Numbered from the stretch's first letter, positions 13,917-26,924 are shown. The stretch is 64,000 nucleotides of DNA from Spirometra erinaceieuropaei (GCA_902702965.1 CACRXP010000417.1:310721-374720); one strand, 5' to 3'. Notes: a model not told the origin generated them from the letters alone. Translations and numbers: made by a program.

Positions 13917-14112
13917 GAGAGTTTAGGGCCGCGCTTAAGGGTTAGGGTTAGGGTTAAGAGGTTAGAGTAAATGTTGAGGTTGGGTTTAGGGGTCAGCGCC
14001 TAGGGTTTGTGATTATGGGCTGGGGTTAGGGATTAGAATCGGCAGTTTTATTAGGGGTTAGGATTGGGGATCGGGAGTTATGGTATGGGTAAGGGTTAGG
14101 GATTACGGTAAC
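13917..14112 (+). repeat. Degenerate interstitial TTAGGG array (left)
   Basis: Repeated variants of TTAGGG ('gggttagggttagggtta' near 13,939, then 'ggggttagggatta', 'ggggttaggattgggg', 'aagggttagggatta') extend for about 200 bases. TTAGGG is the common animal telomere repeat. Here it is degenerate and internal, so it is not a functional chromosome end. It is mirrored in the right arm and was therefore present before the inverted duplication. Confidence 0.8.
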
Positions 14113-16139
14113 TATTGCTCAACCGTTCAACGTACAACCGCGCACTCCCAACACGTTATCGTTTGGATTCAACTATTTGATCCCGTCGTCTTTATGTTCC
14201 TCAGCCCAATCTGTAAAAACCCCTATAACCACCGGTTCCGTCATACGGATTGCAAGAGTCTGTTAATCTCAGGTCTGGCTACATATCCACGTCTGACGGA
14301 AAGTTTATATATTGTTTTGTTTTTCACAAATAACCCACCATCATCGCCGATCCAGACTGAGGTTTAAACCGAGAAACTGCATCTACTGGAAGTTTGAAAG
14401 CCCGGTTGATGTTCAAAGGAGTAGTATAAATCAGGCATCCCTTTGCGACTAACAGTCACTCGGATTATAGATAATTTGGTGTCCTATAAAATTGCGCAAA
14501 CGAGCCCTGCTTTTCACAAAATTACTAAAAATCTACTTACAAATACCGTGTACTGACCTGCGGCTAGACTTTGTCACGTCAACTTTCCAAAGTCGTCCGC
14601 CGTTCTAATTTTAAGGTTTTACTTTTGGAAAGGTAATATTCAACAAAGTATTTATGGTTTGATTGTAGAGTACATGGACTAAACAGATATACGACAGCAT
14701 GTCTAGAGGATTTTAATTTTCCAATAACTATTCGCGGAGTGATAAATGGTTCGATGAACCATTGCGATTGCACCCCTTGTCACCCCGCTTAATCGCATTT
14801 TACGATGGAGCAACATATCAACTTATAATATAGTGTATTTTATAACCCTGACGAGTGGGAGGATTATTCTTTCTGAAGCTGGTTTGATTGAAGAAGTTTA
14901 GCTGAGATCTATGCAAGAGTCAGTCAGGCCAAGTATCAGAAAGTTTTCTGAGTTTTATCATAAACAATCACGTTGCCATCATGCTGCAAATTGCAGCCGT
15001 AGTTTGACACTTTCGAAGCGGGGACTTAGGAAATATCCATTCATATATTACATGATTGAGTTGCCAGAACTCACATCTTGGGTTTATTATATGGGAAAAC
15101 GTTAACAATACGATCTACATCAGGAGTACCGGACTGCATCTGAAAAACAAATTAATTGTTTGTTAAGAATTACGATATCATTAATTTCCGTTTTCGGGTG
15201 CATCTGCGTGAAACAAGCCTGCAGTTTAAGCGCGGATGTTACCGAGACAGTTGCATAATTGCCCCTGATTATATTACATCCTGAAAATGAGATTAGTTTG
15301 AGATGCAGGAACCTCAGAATTATCCAACTAAGAAAGCGTATCTTTAAGATATGACCCCTATGCCTTAATCGATCTTTACAGAAGCCTTCGTTTACATCGC
15401 AACGCTAGCCTAACTCATTGGTCGCTTATAGAACGACTGTCAAATTACAACGCAAATGAATTGCCCGGTGAACCTTGATTCAAAAAAGTCCAATTAAATC
15501 AAAAATTAGTCTTCGGGTACTTGGAAAGAGAAGGCTCGACGTGTTCAAAACCTCCTCAGCAAATGGTATTAAATCATTCCGCATGAGAGTTCGAGACATA
15601 AAGAGGAAGCACCAGAGCAAATTAATTAAAATGCTCTTTATGGGTGATTTATCGTCTCACTATTGTCAAATCGCGTTAAATTCACTTAAGAAAACGGACA
15701 TGGAAGTAAAGTGCCGCGGTAGCCGACCCGGTGTTGCTCAATTATTTTCTTTTTTGCTGCAGTCGCCTTCTGGAGAAGGTTTAATAAACTTCTCAGCTGT
15801 GGGCACTATAAGCCATCACACTGATAGGGTCATGGCTGAGTCTTTGTGGGGGTTGTTTAATCTGATGTCTCTTTTGCCCCGCGCTGAGTGACTTAGTCAT
15901 CGTGCTGTGGCATAGCGAGGTTTTTTGAAGTTCTGTGTGGTTGTGTTGTACTGGGCGTTGTTATACGTAATAACGCAGAACTATATAGGCTGCACTTAGG
16001 TCAAGGTACTGTTGATGGAATTGGCATCTGAACACCAAGTCACATGATGTTCACCAGCATATGATTCTCTAAAGGGCAGGGGCAGCGGAGAAAAGGGAAA
16101 ACAATTAGTATTTTTGGCAGACTTGAGTAAATCCTTTGT

Positions 16140-16245
16140 GTCAATTTTGAAACCTAAACGGCCTTGGTGGGATTTAAGCCCACTACAGCATGGGCAAGAT
16201 TTGAGCACAGCCGATGTTCCTACCATGTGAGCAACGAGGTCCTAC
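16140..16245 (-). mobile_element. tRNA-headed SINE copy
   Basis: The reverse complement gives an A-box-like 'tcgttgctcacatggtagg' and a B-box region 'gggcttaaatcccaccaagg'. The same 'cccaccaaggccg' stretch follows the B box in the copy at 16,645, so both belong to one family, which also resembles the 7.5-7.9 kb copies. Confidence 0.55.
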
Positions 16246-16644
16246 TTGAAGCCATGAACTTAGCAGTTAATTAGGCAAACCTGGTAGTCGTCTGCTGCGT
16301 TATAGGTTGGTTACTCAGGAAATCCTACCGGGACAGCCAGCCGAATTCGTTCAGATTGGGGGACTGTTAAGAACAGCATTCGTCCGACGTTTCCGATTTA
16401 CGCACGAAGATACCATCAGAGACAGTAACAGTGGCCAGCATCTATTATTGCTTCTGATGGTAGGTTTGGGCGTGAATCCGAAACGCGGGATAAGTAAAGC
16501 TCTTGTTCCAGCGATCGGTTCCTTTTCTTATCGACTGGTTCTTGGAACTCACTTCTTCTTTTGAATCAACCGCTGGTGGATTCCACACGTTGAGGTCGTC
16601 TAAGAAGTCTACTTATCCCAAATGGGATTAGATTCACGTCTTTC

Positions 16645-16768
16645 GGTGGTCCCTCGTAGACCAGGTGTTTAGAGCGTTAAGTGAATTAGTCCCGTCTTCT
16701 TGCTGTCGTGGTCTCGAATCCCACCAAGGCCGCGTAGGTTTTCACAAATTGGTCAAATGGAGAACAAC
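16645..16768 (+). mobile_element. tRNA-headed SINE copy
   Basis: The A-box-like 'tcgtagaccaggtgtttaga' is followed by the B box 'ggtctcgaatcccaccaagg' and a tail 'ttcacaaattggtcaaatgg'. The tail matches the 'caattgggtcaatatg' tail at 7.6 kb. Together with the minus-strand copy at 16,140 it forms a head-to-head SINE pair inside the left-only segment. Confidence 0.6.
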
Positions 16769-17587
16769 TCGATCAGTACAAAATCAAATGGCGCGCCAGG
16801 CAACGTTCATTTCCGTTCGACTAAAAGCATCTAACGCTCCGACAATGGTTTGGCCGACCAAACACATGTGGTTTGACACTTATCCAAAACTGATCCCATG
16901 AATCCTTTTATTTTTTAATTACCGACGCGGAAATCTCAACCTTGTTACTGCTCCATGACTGTAATGCCTTATAGTCACTCAGAAGAGACAAAAGCTATTC
17001 TTTCTTTTTCCGCTCAGAGTCAGAATATGGAAATATGATATGTCAGCTGGTCTCTGACATGATCTTCGTTGTGCAGCGTTAGCACTTTTGAAAAGCTGTC
17101 TGCATTAATGTTGGTGTTGCAAAATATTTTCGGGTTGAAATAAGGAACGGATGGTCGGTTTTTAAGAAAGTCCTATCAAGGACGAGCCGCTGGAGGGGGC
17201 GGCTGATTAGCATGTGGCTTGATGGCACACTTTTGCCTATGTAAGGCAAAATCTACATTCAGTTCGAGAAAGTGGCTTCGGCAATTTGGCAAGAAATTAA
17301 GTTGAAATCGCTGTCTGGATCAACGAACGATTAACTCACCCGCCTACCGCTAACGGTAACATCCGTTTCGCAGTTTCACTTTCATTATTATGCCACAAAT
17401 GCAAGTCAGATTGTAAAATGGAATGCAAACCTTCACAGAGTCATTAGAATTATTTAAAAACACATTTACATCCGTTCAAGTCTTCTTAATTTTAGATCAG
17501 TCAGACCTTTCTCTTCCAAGCTGTTCTTGTTCCTCAGACGCTAGACCTTTTAATTATGTTTCGTTAAAATGCGTAGGAGGTAAGTCC

Positions 17588-20500
17588 GACGTCATAAAAT
17601 AGAAACCTGTTGTCCGTCCGATAGCAAACATGTATCGTAAATATACTGAGAAACAGACAATTTTTTTAATGTTTGCGTTTTCGCTAATTTCCTTTACCAA
17701 CAAAGCGAATGGTGGTTTCAAAAGTAGATTATAGAGAAACAACTAAACTGCATGCAGGTTATGATAGTTTTTGAATATAAAAGACTTTCTCCAAGATATT
17801 ACGGATGGACACATAAATCAAATAATTTAAAAAACAGAAAAGTATGAAATGTGATATAGCGGAAAGTTTGCGCTGTTAAGAGTTACACAACGGTCAAATT
17901 ATCATTAAAATCGCTTTGAGCCCAGTGTAATTGTTTATAGGCTAATTTTTTTATGAAAAGTCCTTTTCTTCAGGTCTCGGAACTGGCAGCGTGGGCTTAC
18001 GAACTCTTTTCATGTCAGTTTGGATTTATAAAGTCTACATTTTGCTGCTATATGAGACAGTTTTGTAAGTAGTATGACTATCGATTACGATATAGAATGA
18101 GGTATTTCAAACCCAAGAGAACAGTATGTACCAGAAATAAAATAAGTGCATACTCTGACCTTTATTTGTGATGGATAAACTTAAACCTGCGTGAAATATG
18201 GGTATGGCATTTGCAATAGGCATCCGTTGTGAACTGTGCTTTAAGCGCACCAAAATCACCCTCAAATATTCGGGTATGTAAATTAATGCTTTCCTTCAAT
18301 TTTTGACATGAAAAAGAGATCCGCCGATTTGGCAGCGTACATACTGAATTGTAGCGTCGGGCATGCATTTTACGAATCAAGGAATTACTGTCTACTTTTG
18401 GACCATACAATTTTATCGGTTCTTTCCCCTATCTCCTTCTGTCCTCATAAGTCGCAATAGGTGCATTTAGTCGCGCAATATCCTGTCACCCATAGAAGAA
18501 AGCGACATAGTCAGACACTTGACAGTTGTTTTAAAATAATATTTTTGACTCACCGACCACTGTTGTAGTAAGAAGTAAATGATATATGGCTAAATTATAA
18601 AGGAAAGTAATGTCAATATTGTACTATAAAACAAAAAACTAATATGCTCTTTCGGTGGTTAAAGGTGGAAAATAGAGCCTTATGTTCGTCGGCGTCATTC
18701 TGTCATTGTAAACAACATAGCCGCCATCGTTCCAATCCTAATTTGGAGGATGATAATCCATCGAAATAAGTTGAAACACGTGCCTTAAGATGCGAACATA
18801 CAGGACTGCACATTACCAACGGCCGATATAGTAGCAGATACCAATTACAGCTCTCGAGATAATACACAACCCTTAGCGAAATTCCGTAAATGTTGTTATG
18901 CGCGTCAATTAGCAATTACTAGTGTAATATCTATGTACACAGTTGTAGGAATCTAAATTGTTGAGAACGTATCCTGGTTTCTTAGCCAGGTTACAGCAGA
19001 ATAGTATATGTCAGGTGAAGAGGTCGAAAAATGAGTGTCAATCAGTGGAGAGGATTAAGGGTTGAGAAGTATTATGATATGCGATTCCCAGCGAGCTTCG
19101 AGGACAAATATAATGCAGTTATTTTAAAATGTTGAAGTAATTTGTCCTCAGTACGAAGCTGAAGTAGGCAAGGAGGGCAGGATATATTGGTACTAAAAAA
19201 CATTTGCGACTGCTTGTCAGCTGCGTCCTGTCGCTTCATAAGAGAGATAACGAGTGAGAAGAATACAACAGATTTGAATTCGTGCAGAAAATCAATGCAG
19301 AAGCAGCAATGTCTGGGTTTCGGGTAAAGCTGACTAATCGATAAATTTGGTAAATTAAACACCGTAGGGGTAAAACGTGCAAAAGGAAACGTTAAAGAGC
19401 GAAAATGAGGAGAAAGGGGAAATCATGGAGCTGGAGGCTACCATGGCGATGCTAGCTTAACCACGTGCTCCAATTGTTTACAAAGATCTGGGTTCACTCG
19501 CCGCCTCCAGGTTTGTGGACGGATATATTGTGTCGCAGAAGTGTTTTCTGTTTTGGAAACGTATGGTGACGCAGTAAGACTGTTAGTGACCAAAATCTGC
19601 TCTTAAGGCAAGGAAACGTTTTGAACAACGTTGGCCGTGTTTTCTGAGCTTTCCCTACAAGCTTTCTAGAATCACAGTAAAAAATGTCTGCGACGAAGCC
19701 TCAGTTATAAGCATTTTACCAACTTTCGACTGTTATAATGCCCTTATCACTGGCATTACTTTGGCAGACCTATTTTAGGTCGTTTTGACGAATTCTTTTG
19801 AATGAGCGATCGTCTAGATAACGGAAGTTTGGCATTTTATTTTTTTTTCTTTGCGGACAAGTTTTGCTGCATGTCTCGGAATGTCTGACGTCATTTTGCT
19901 GCTCAGTCACAGAATAAACGTCGACAAAACGAAGAACAAAACGAGGATTAGGGATTATCTTGACGTCTTTTCAAACCCATGTAAGATTAATGCGCCGAGG
20001 GGTCGAGAGTAGGCCTTCTCAGAACATTTTCCAACAGTCACATGACAGCAAAAACTATGCTTCCGACTCTAATGACGAAAAGATATCACTGTTAATTTAG
20101 ACCATACTCGTCATACTAAGAACTTTTCAATCCATCTGTCGACAGTCAAATCACCCCAACTTTCGCATTGTCCGCAATTACATAACGTTTTGAGCTACGG
20201 AAATTAGGTCGGTATTATCTGAAAAATGACATTAGTAGAAGTTAATCGTGCTGCATCATTAAGCAACGTTTTCGCAGTTCTAGAAAAGGTAAATATCGAC
20301 GTCTGATTAGGCATCCTTCAAAAAACCACGGGCAGTGAGCCGGACATAAAATACCAAATTTCCCTAAATCATTTAGCTAAAAATGCGGTTATCTTAGGTC
20401 AACACATCTCTCGCCTAGATGATTTTTAGGGTATGTTTGTGATCGCGCCTGTTTAAGCATACATTACAAATCCATTATGCATCACATATGATGGCTTATA

Positions 20501-21140
20501 ATCCATCGTAGGTGCATGAGTTACAAACGTTTGGATTGGACGTTATTGTGTGTTTTAACCAAAGGGAGTCATGTGGCAATTAAAGTGATCCAAATCTGTA
20601 AATTTGCGAATGTCGGACGGTAAAGAGCGTTTACGACCGGACATATTTTACTGGAAAAAAACTTAATATAAGGACATATTTTCAATTCCAAACCATCCAA
20701 GTTAAATCAACTTAAATAAGAAAACATAATATTCCACGCGCAAATGAAAATATTCATTCCATACCCAGTTACTCGTTCATATCTGGAACCTGATTGCAAA
20801 AAACTGCATATGTTGGGTTGGGCGTTCAAAATATATGCGAAATGTACACTAGTGTCCACATGTATTTCATGTTTTGGAGTTCCGCCTATTGCGGATTGCA
20901 GTTAACATTATGTTTAGTCAGGTGTCATGGGCATTAAGAAAGTGCATGTCTAATGAGGACGCTTCATGGTCCACAAAGAGAAATCGTCCTCGTCGAAGTA
21001 AGGATATATTTACTTCTATAAAACTAAGCAACTTGTTTATTTTTAGCACAGTCAAATGTTATTTATGTAAAAATAGGGTCTTTTGAAATTTGACAGTGGA
21101 CCCTAGTCTGCTAAATGTAGTAAAATGTTTCTGTCCACAG
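17588..21140 (+). repeat. Arm segment paired with 60,098-63,236
   Basis: Reverse-complement matches to the right arm run throughout, except for the left-only piece at 19,125-19,510. No open frame is conserved between the arms here and no transposon family is recognised. Most short frames on one arm are broken in the other, so the segment is read as non-coding. Confidence 0.7.
19125..19510. other. Left-arm-only 0.4-kb segment
   Basis: In the right arm the equivalents of 19,125 and 19,510 are adjacent near 61,685. No family is recognised. It may be an insertion on the left or a deletion on the right. Confidence 0.5.
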
Positions 21141-21700
21141 TGTGATCCAAAGCAAGATGGAGAAGGCACGTTGACTTTCACGTGATTTAGCTCATAATGA
21201 TAGTAGACTTGCACGGCATCTACCACACCCTCTCTTCTCCACTCATTACCCGGATCCAGTGTCAAGACAATGTCAGGAAAACTGGAGGCGGAGCAGGGCG
21301 CCGGTGAATGGTACGGTCGAGCCCAGACCAACAACAAAAGGGTTGCTCGCACGACCGGTGCCGCACCTAGGCGTGCAGTCACGCATTGCTCGGATCCCAC
21401 GGGGTGGGAGTGCAGTAGAGTCCACATTAAGAAGGAGCAATTGCAGCCTGACTCTTAGACCACGAGTTGGCCGCTGCACGAAAACACACACCGCTAGGCC
21501 AACTGCAAGTTTCAAGAAATCCCGTATACTCGCAACATTCCAAGCTGCGATTTTTAGCTCAAAGTGGTAGCTTCAAGCGCGTCAGATTTTTTATAGTGAG
21601 GAAAATACGCCGAGTCGTTGGCCTCACTCACTTTTCCCATTTTCAGACGTCACCTACAGCCTGAACCGGTTAGCTGACAGGTGCGGGAATGGGCTGGGTG
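21141..21700 (-). repeat. GC-richer repeat segment, left copy
   Basis: Pairs with 58,250-58,845. On the minus strand an 80-codon frame (21,273-21,515) aligns without gaps over its first 63 codons to the frame starting at 58,408, sharing RPTRGLRV and SRGIR-like stretches. The frames end at different points and no domain is recognised. The higher GC than the surroundings suggests an embedded transposon fragment of unknown family. Confidence 0.5.
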
Positions 21701-22449
21701 ATGACACTGTCCGTGCCCGCCACATGCACGACCTGGGCCCTAAACTCAAGCACCCTGATTTCACGCAACAGGGGTTGAGCGGCGGGCATCTTGCATACGG
21801 GAGAGTGACGTTGGGCACGTTAGGAGGGAATCGCTTCAGTCTGGTTCAGCTCACCGGTCTCCCATTTCATATAAACACACCCGCCTGAGTTGAGGCATCA
21901 GGCAGCAGCTTTCCAAGCCACGGCGCTTGACCCACAGCGATAGTCCCAGAGTCGAATTACACATGCAACAGAGGGGCCACATGCAGTCGGAGCCGACACG
22001 CAGTAGTAAGTATTGTCTTTCATCCAGTCTATGCCTACGGCTGACTCTCTGTTGGTATTGGGGCTGATTAAGACTGGCTTGAATATTTATGTAAACATAC
22101 GAACCGAAGGTAGAAGGGTTTGTTTCAAAGGGTATACACCAAGCTCAGATAATAATGTGTGAAGAGGGTGGGGGAAGATATTAATGGGTGTTCACCGATC
22201 AGATAATGGAACATTCCTACGCCGTTGTCTTTGTAAGTAACGTTTACTGTATTACTAACTATCCTCTCGCTTGTATCTTCGAGGAGATCGGAATAAGCAT
22301 TTTCCGGATGATGACCGTTTTCTTATCATGATATATAAATATTGAATGGCGGCTAGCCAATGGCACTACAAAACACGATCGTCCCGTTTGTGTTGGAGTT
22401 TTCTCTTGAGACCTGTTAGCAGGCGCATGGATGCGCGTATGATAGACGG

Positions 22450-22600
22450 AAGGACATTATCGACAAAGACAAGAGAGCCTGATGCGGTTACTTCCGGCAT
22501 GTTAGCCGTCATCAGCCAGCCATAACCATCGATGTTCCAGTCTCTCTTGTTTTTTTTTGTCGGTCAGACACTTTTTCCTGTATAAAGTGCCACAATGCGG
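22450..22600. repeat. Inverted SINE-tail fragments (left)
   Basis: The stretch carries a SINE tail first in antisense ('ttagccgtcatcagccagcc') and then in sense ('gttccagtctctcttgtttt'). This forms a partial palindrome related to the tail of the SINE at 43,321-43,534 ('ggctgactgacgacggctta'). The same arrangement lies in the right arm at about 57,300-57,460, so it predates the arm duplication. Confidence 0.5.
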
Positions 22601-22722
22601 CTGTTTTCCGAGCACTGGGGTGGGTTCCATAGGAAAAAGCAGAACCCATGTGATCCGCAGCGCGATCGGTGAGCGTCCTCTTCCATTGTACTTACACCGT
22701 CGTAACCGACAGGACAACATGC

Positions 22723-22880
22723 CCCTGTCTCAGAGGTTAGATGTGCTGGACTTCTAAAAGAAGGGCCGCCTGGTTTAGTCCCAAGTGTTCCATACTTCTT
22801 GGCTGGGTGCACCTAGATGACGACGACTAAGGCTACAAAAACGGATGTTCCAGTCCCCCTTGTCTTTCTCGGTAATGTAA
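22723..22880 (+). mobile_element. SINE copy (left arm)
   Basis: The body order matches the inner-edge SINE: 'agaggttagatgtgctgg', 'acttctaaaagaagggccg', 'gtgttccatacttcttggc', 'gatgacgacgactaaggcta', then 'ccccttgtctttctcggtaa'. The B box is decayed ('gcctggtttagtccc'). It is paired with the minus-strand copy at 57,025-57,175. Confidence 0.6.
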
Positions 22881-23227
22881 TTTCGCCTTTACAAATATGC
22901 ACATTCATGGATTTAGGTGAACACAAGCGACTCCGAAATTGCTTGTGATTTTCTCTTTTTTCTGTTTGTAAATTTTTTGGTTCACATAACTGTGCCCGCT
23001 CTTCTACGCATCGCTCTTTGCCGCTATCAGTAAAAGCTACGAATATGTGATTTTCCAAGTGCACGAGCAATGCTTTGCTGAAAATCACAAATTTGTTTTA
23101 CGTTTTCGATGTCACTTCTGCTAACTCTGCACTCTGTCAAGGTCTTATACGACAAATCAAACTTGTGTTGAATATTCAATCTTTGATATGTAACCGGTTC
23201 TACAATTCCTCCACTGAAGACGTCCAA
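22813..23227 (-). other. Relic open frames, unknown, shared by both arms
   Basis: Two overlapping minus-strand frames (22,813-23,088 and 23,027-23,227) correspond to the plus-strand frame at 56,752-57,027. Shared residues include HIFV, SGKE, VE-R-QLCE and the QTEKRENHK-like stretch. The frames fall out of register after an 8-base length difference, so any coding function is lost in at least one arm. The product is not recognised; ancient transposon coding sequence is possible. Confidence 0.25.
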
Positions 23228-23329
23228 GTAAATAACTTTAGCATATGTTTAGAAGGCGGTAAAAGAAACAGTTCACCCGAAACTCCAGTCATAATTCTAA
23301 GACGAGTGTTTCATCGTTAGGTCACATTC

Positions 23330-26300
23330 CAAATAGATTTGCTATGTATACTCTAATAATACAGCCGATGTAAATGCTTAAACGCCTTGATAATGAGTTT
23401 GGATGCGATGAGGATCTATACACATTTGAATGTGTTCGCGCATTTATAAGTGCAACGTACGCACCTATTTATACTTGAACACCTGTGTACTGCACATTAT
23501 GTGATAAAATCCATGACAACGGATGAGGAAAACTAAAACGACCAACTATAGACAAGGAACTTACATTGGTTAACTGGCCCATTTAAAAGAATGTTCTTAT
23601 TGCTTGTCTTTACCTACTTTAGATTAAATGTGCACCACCTTGTGTTCGGGCAGTTTGCTATTTAAATAACTGTCCTAAATTAAGGTTGTGCATTCGTGCA
23701 CGTTCTACTACAATGGCAGACGATTATCAAGTAGAGAAATTCACCAAGTAGAATTTGCCGTGTTTGAAAAGTAATTAGTTTTTAACCTAAATCATACACA
23801 GCAGAATGCGAGCAAGAAGTCTCTTTTTAGGTGACAAGGCACATAATTGATTTTATCATGTCCAATCTAGACATGCATTTGATTTTGTGATATAAGTCAC
23901 AGTTATGAAGCCTGAACTGCAATAGTCAACCTTTCTTCGCGAACGCTAAATAACGTTTCGTGAAAAGTGCCTTCGCCATGTAGATATGATAGTTTCCAAG
24001 CGTATGAAAATTTTTTTCTGTGCTTTATTTCATATTGGTTTGTAATGTATAAAAGGAACAGAAGACAAGTATGAGTATTTCCAATAACTTAGTATTAAAG
24101 TGTAAACACCTTTACGCGTTTACAGAACTTCAAAGAGAGAGAGTATGGTCCAAATAGCCATATTATAAAGAGGAAAGTCAATGTTATCGATTACAATGAC
24201 AATTATAGGTCCTTTGGAAAAGTAAAGAGCCTTTAATTTACTTAGTGAAAAGTCAAAGCATATAGAAATTTGCCAACTGTTTCCACGGATGTACGCATCA
24301 GAGAAGGCTTATAAGTTTATCTAGAACGTATTTATTGGCAACGTACCAACAATGAGGCATTTTGTTTCTATAAGTCGAAACCAATGACTCAAAAGATTAT
24401 TTGCTTGAAAAGCAATTGACGATCGCCAACTACTGCAAAGAACGCTTCCCAGAAATACGTTAAAGGTTTTGACAAATAACCACTGCAGGAATTTCGTTTA
24501 TGAGCAGCCGACTTAAATCACTAAAAGTCGCGAAACTGACAGTATTCTGCGAGTGATATAGCACGCAACGCATACCAGTACATGAAAAAATTCGTAAAGA
24601 AATTATATGAAAGGAGACCACTCTTGATATTCATGAGATGGTGTGTTTATGATTGAATATTCTAATTCTATTAAAATAATCTGACCACTGACTTTTTAGC
24701 GACATGTGACCTAGTTAAAACGTTTTGTTTGTGATTTTTCTGCCAGGAATATTTAAGCGAGTTTGTACCCCAAGCAATATATAAGGCTGAGAAGTACGAG
24801 CCACTCTTGCGAAGCCGTTTTAAAATATACGCATAAACTAAGGATTGATGCTTAAACAGCTAAAGGTCATATTACACCAATTCCCAAAAAAACATTCACG
24901 TGCACATTTTGCTGAAGGAATTTTTTAAAACGTATAATTAATTGGGCCGATTTGTTAGCTTGTTTTTTAAGTATCCAATTTTATGCATACGTAATTGCAG
25001 GTTTCGCTGAATTTCCAAATTTTTGTCTTTTTAACAAATAATCGCCATTTCTGAATGACGTAATATTTCTGAAAAGAGTTTACTAATTTCCTGTCACTTA
25101 ATTTTGCTCAGTATCAACTTGAAATGAGTTCAATGTTAGTGATTAGCTGTGCTAATTAATTTTCGGCAAATTTCGTGCGTTAGCAAATTTGCTGCTTATG
25201 GGTAGTATTTTGCAAAGTGTTGTTTTTCTAATAACAGTAAACGCAAAAGCGGCAACTTTTACGCGTATAAAGTACGTTTTTAATGTAAATTATTAAGAAA
25301 CCTATGCACTATTAACAAAACTACTGATCTAACTTATTTTGTTTGTCGTAACAGGTGGGCTGAGACGTACAGCATATAATTGGATAGCAATATTTTTGTC
25401 TAATAAAATACTATGTTAGGCAAACACAAGGAATACGGATTTTCATTATATACGACTTTTTGAGTACTGGGCAAAGTATCATGCGCGCAGTACATGCGCG
25501 CAATGTCTCTCAAACATTAAAGACCACATTTTGGTCCGCAAAGATCATTTTTCTTTTTAATTTCGTAAAATATTAAAAGATGTATTAAGATTTTAGCCAT
25601 CAAATAGGTTTATCTCTATACAAAGATGCATGGAACACGACTGAAACGTCTTTGACTGTATTGGACAATTTGTGCACTTACCGTCTCAGGAATTGTGTAA
25701 AACGATATGATGCCTCTATAAAAACCTCATCTGTTTTAGTACTCTCTTATCCAAGTTGCAAACAAACGGACCTTTTCTTCGTTTGGGCAAAGAGAAATAA
25801 GTAAAATGTTTTTCTAATAAGCCACCTAAACCAGTTACTTTGATTCAGAAAGCTAGTAAATTACGCCTTATTTAGACTTCATGTCCGAAAGAACATTATA
25901 TTTCAGATCACACTGTGAGTCAGAACTCAACATCTCATTCTATCGGTTTCCCATGTCTCAAAAAGCAAACCCTCTTATTGTCTTGCAGAAAAATAATGCA
26001 TGTTTATATGCTGGGAGAAAGACATCACAGATGAACACAGATTTTTTTGCAGTGAATGTAAACCGTTGTTATAAAATGCTGATGGCCAATACCTTAGAAA
26101 TGGCTTCAAGTGTTTTAAACGCGCATAATAAAATGCATACAAAACCCGAAGATACTCCTTTTCAAAAATAAATTTAAAAATATATGAAATACTTACAAAA
26201 AGGCAAGGTAAAAAGCCCCTTTTGCGCGTTGTTTATAAAACGTTCTAAATAATACTTAGATACTCTTTTTGAAAAATAAATCACTTTCTCATTTATTTTA

Positions 26301-26924
26301 TAAAATAGCACATTTTGCTGTCGTTTCGACAAACAAGGCCTCCAGTTGTCTGCGTTTGTATACATTACCCGCGGCCGCGGCATTGTATTTTCCACGTGTA
26401 CATCGGCTGACAGATATGCATCCTATAAGATTATTACACAGAAATTATTCTTCTCTAACGTGGTAGAAAATAACTGTGGACGATATGTCCGCTAACACAT
26501 TTAAAACAGTGAAGCGCAATCGAAGCCTGGTGACTTTGGGGTTGCTGTGCTGATTTTAGCGATAGTATTGAATGCGTTTCTTGTGTAATGGACACACGGA
26601 CATTTAGAAAATAGTTTTTCTCGACTTTTGAATTATGCAAGATAATTTTGTAACAAAACATGTGTCGGTCAATAGTCAACGCCTCTATTTGGTTTCGAAT
26701 ATAAGAAACATTAATCAGCACTCCTGTCATTCACTGCATTTGCCGCATGAACAATTAACCGGTGAGTTCTCAGACCGTCGGTACACTCCACTTACTTCCT
26801 GCTCTGATAATTTATTACATCGACTGAACCCACATTAGAATATTGTCATTCCAACTGTCTTTTGAAAGTTAACGCATTCTGTTGTGGTAAGCACGTAGAG
26901 GAAGAGTGTCAAACACTTCAAATT
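23330..26924 (+). repeat. Arm segment paired with 52,480-56,063
   Basis: A long AT-rich, collinear, diverged match to the right arm, for example 24,000-24,100 with 55,250-55,350 and 25,130-25,270 with 54,100-54,260. The 100-codon frame at 53,778-54,080 in the right arm is interrupted by a stop at the equivalent place here, so it is not a conserved gene. No mobile family is recognised. Confidence 0.65.

Larger units (their letters stand above)
14484..17587. other. Left-arm-only 3.1-kb segment
   Basis: The right arm is continuous across this point (near 63,236), joining the equivalents of 14,483 and 17,588. The left segment is flanked by 'gtccta' and 'gtccga', a possible target-site duplication with one change. 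No terminal inverted repeats or poly(A) were seen, so this is either an insertion on the left or a deletion on the right. It holds two tRNA-headed SINE copies and a 138-codon open frame (15,475-15,891) that I do not recognise. Confidence 0.6.

Noticed and set aside
13917..14112. Functional telomere
   Set aside because: Units are degenerate and flanked on both sides by long unique or repeat DNA.
15475..15891. 138-codon frame as a gene
   Set aside because: TTG start, no domain, and it lies in a left-only segment with SINE fragments.
17190..17300. Another tRNA-headed SINE ('gcggctgattagcatgtggc')
   Set aside because: Only the A-box region is suggestive; no convincing B box or family tail was seen.
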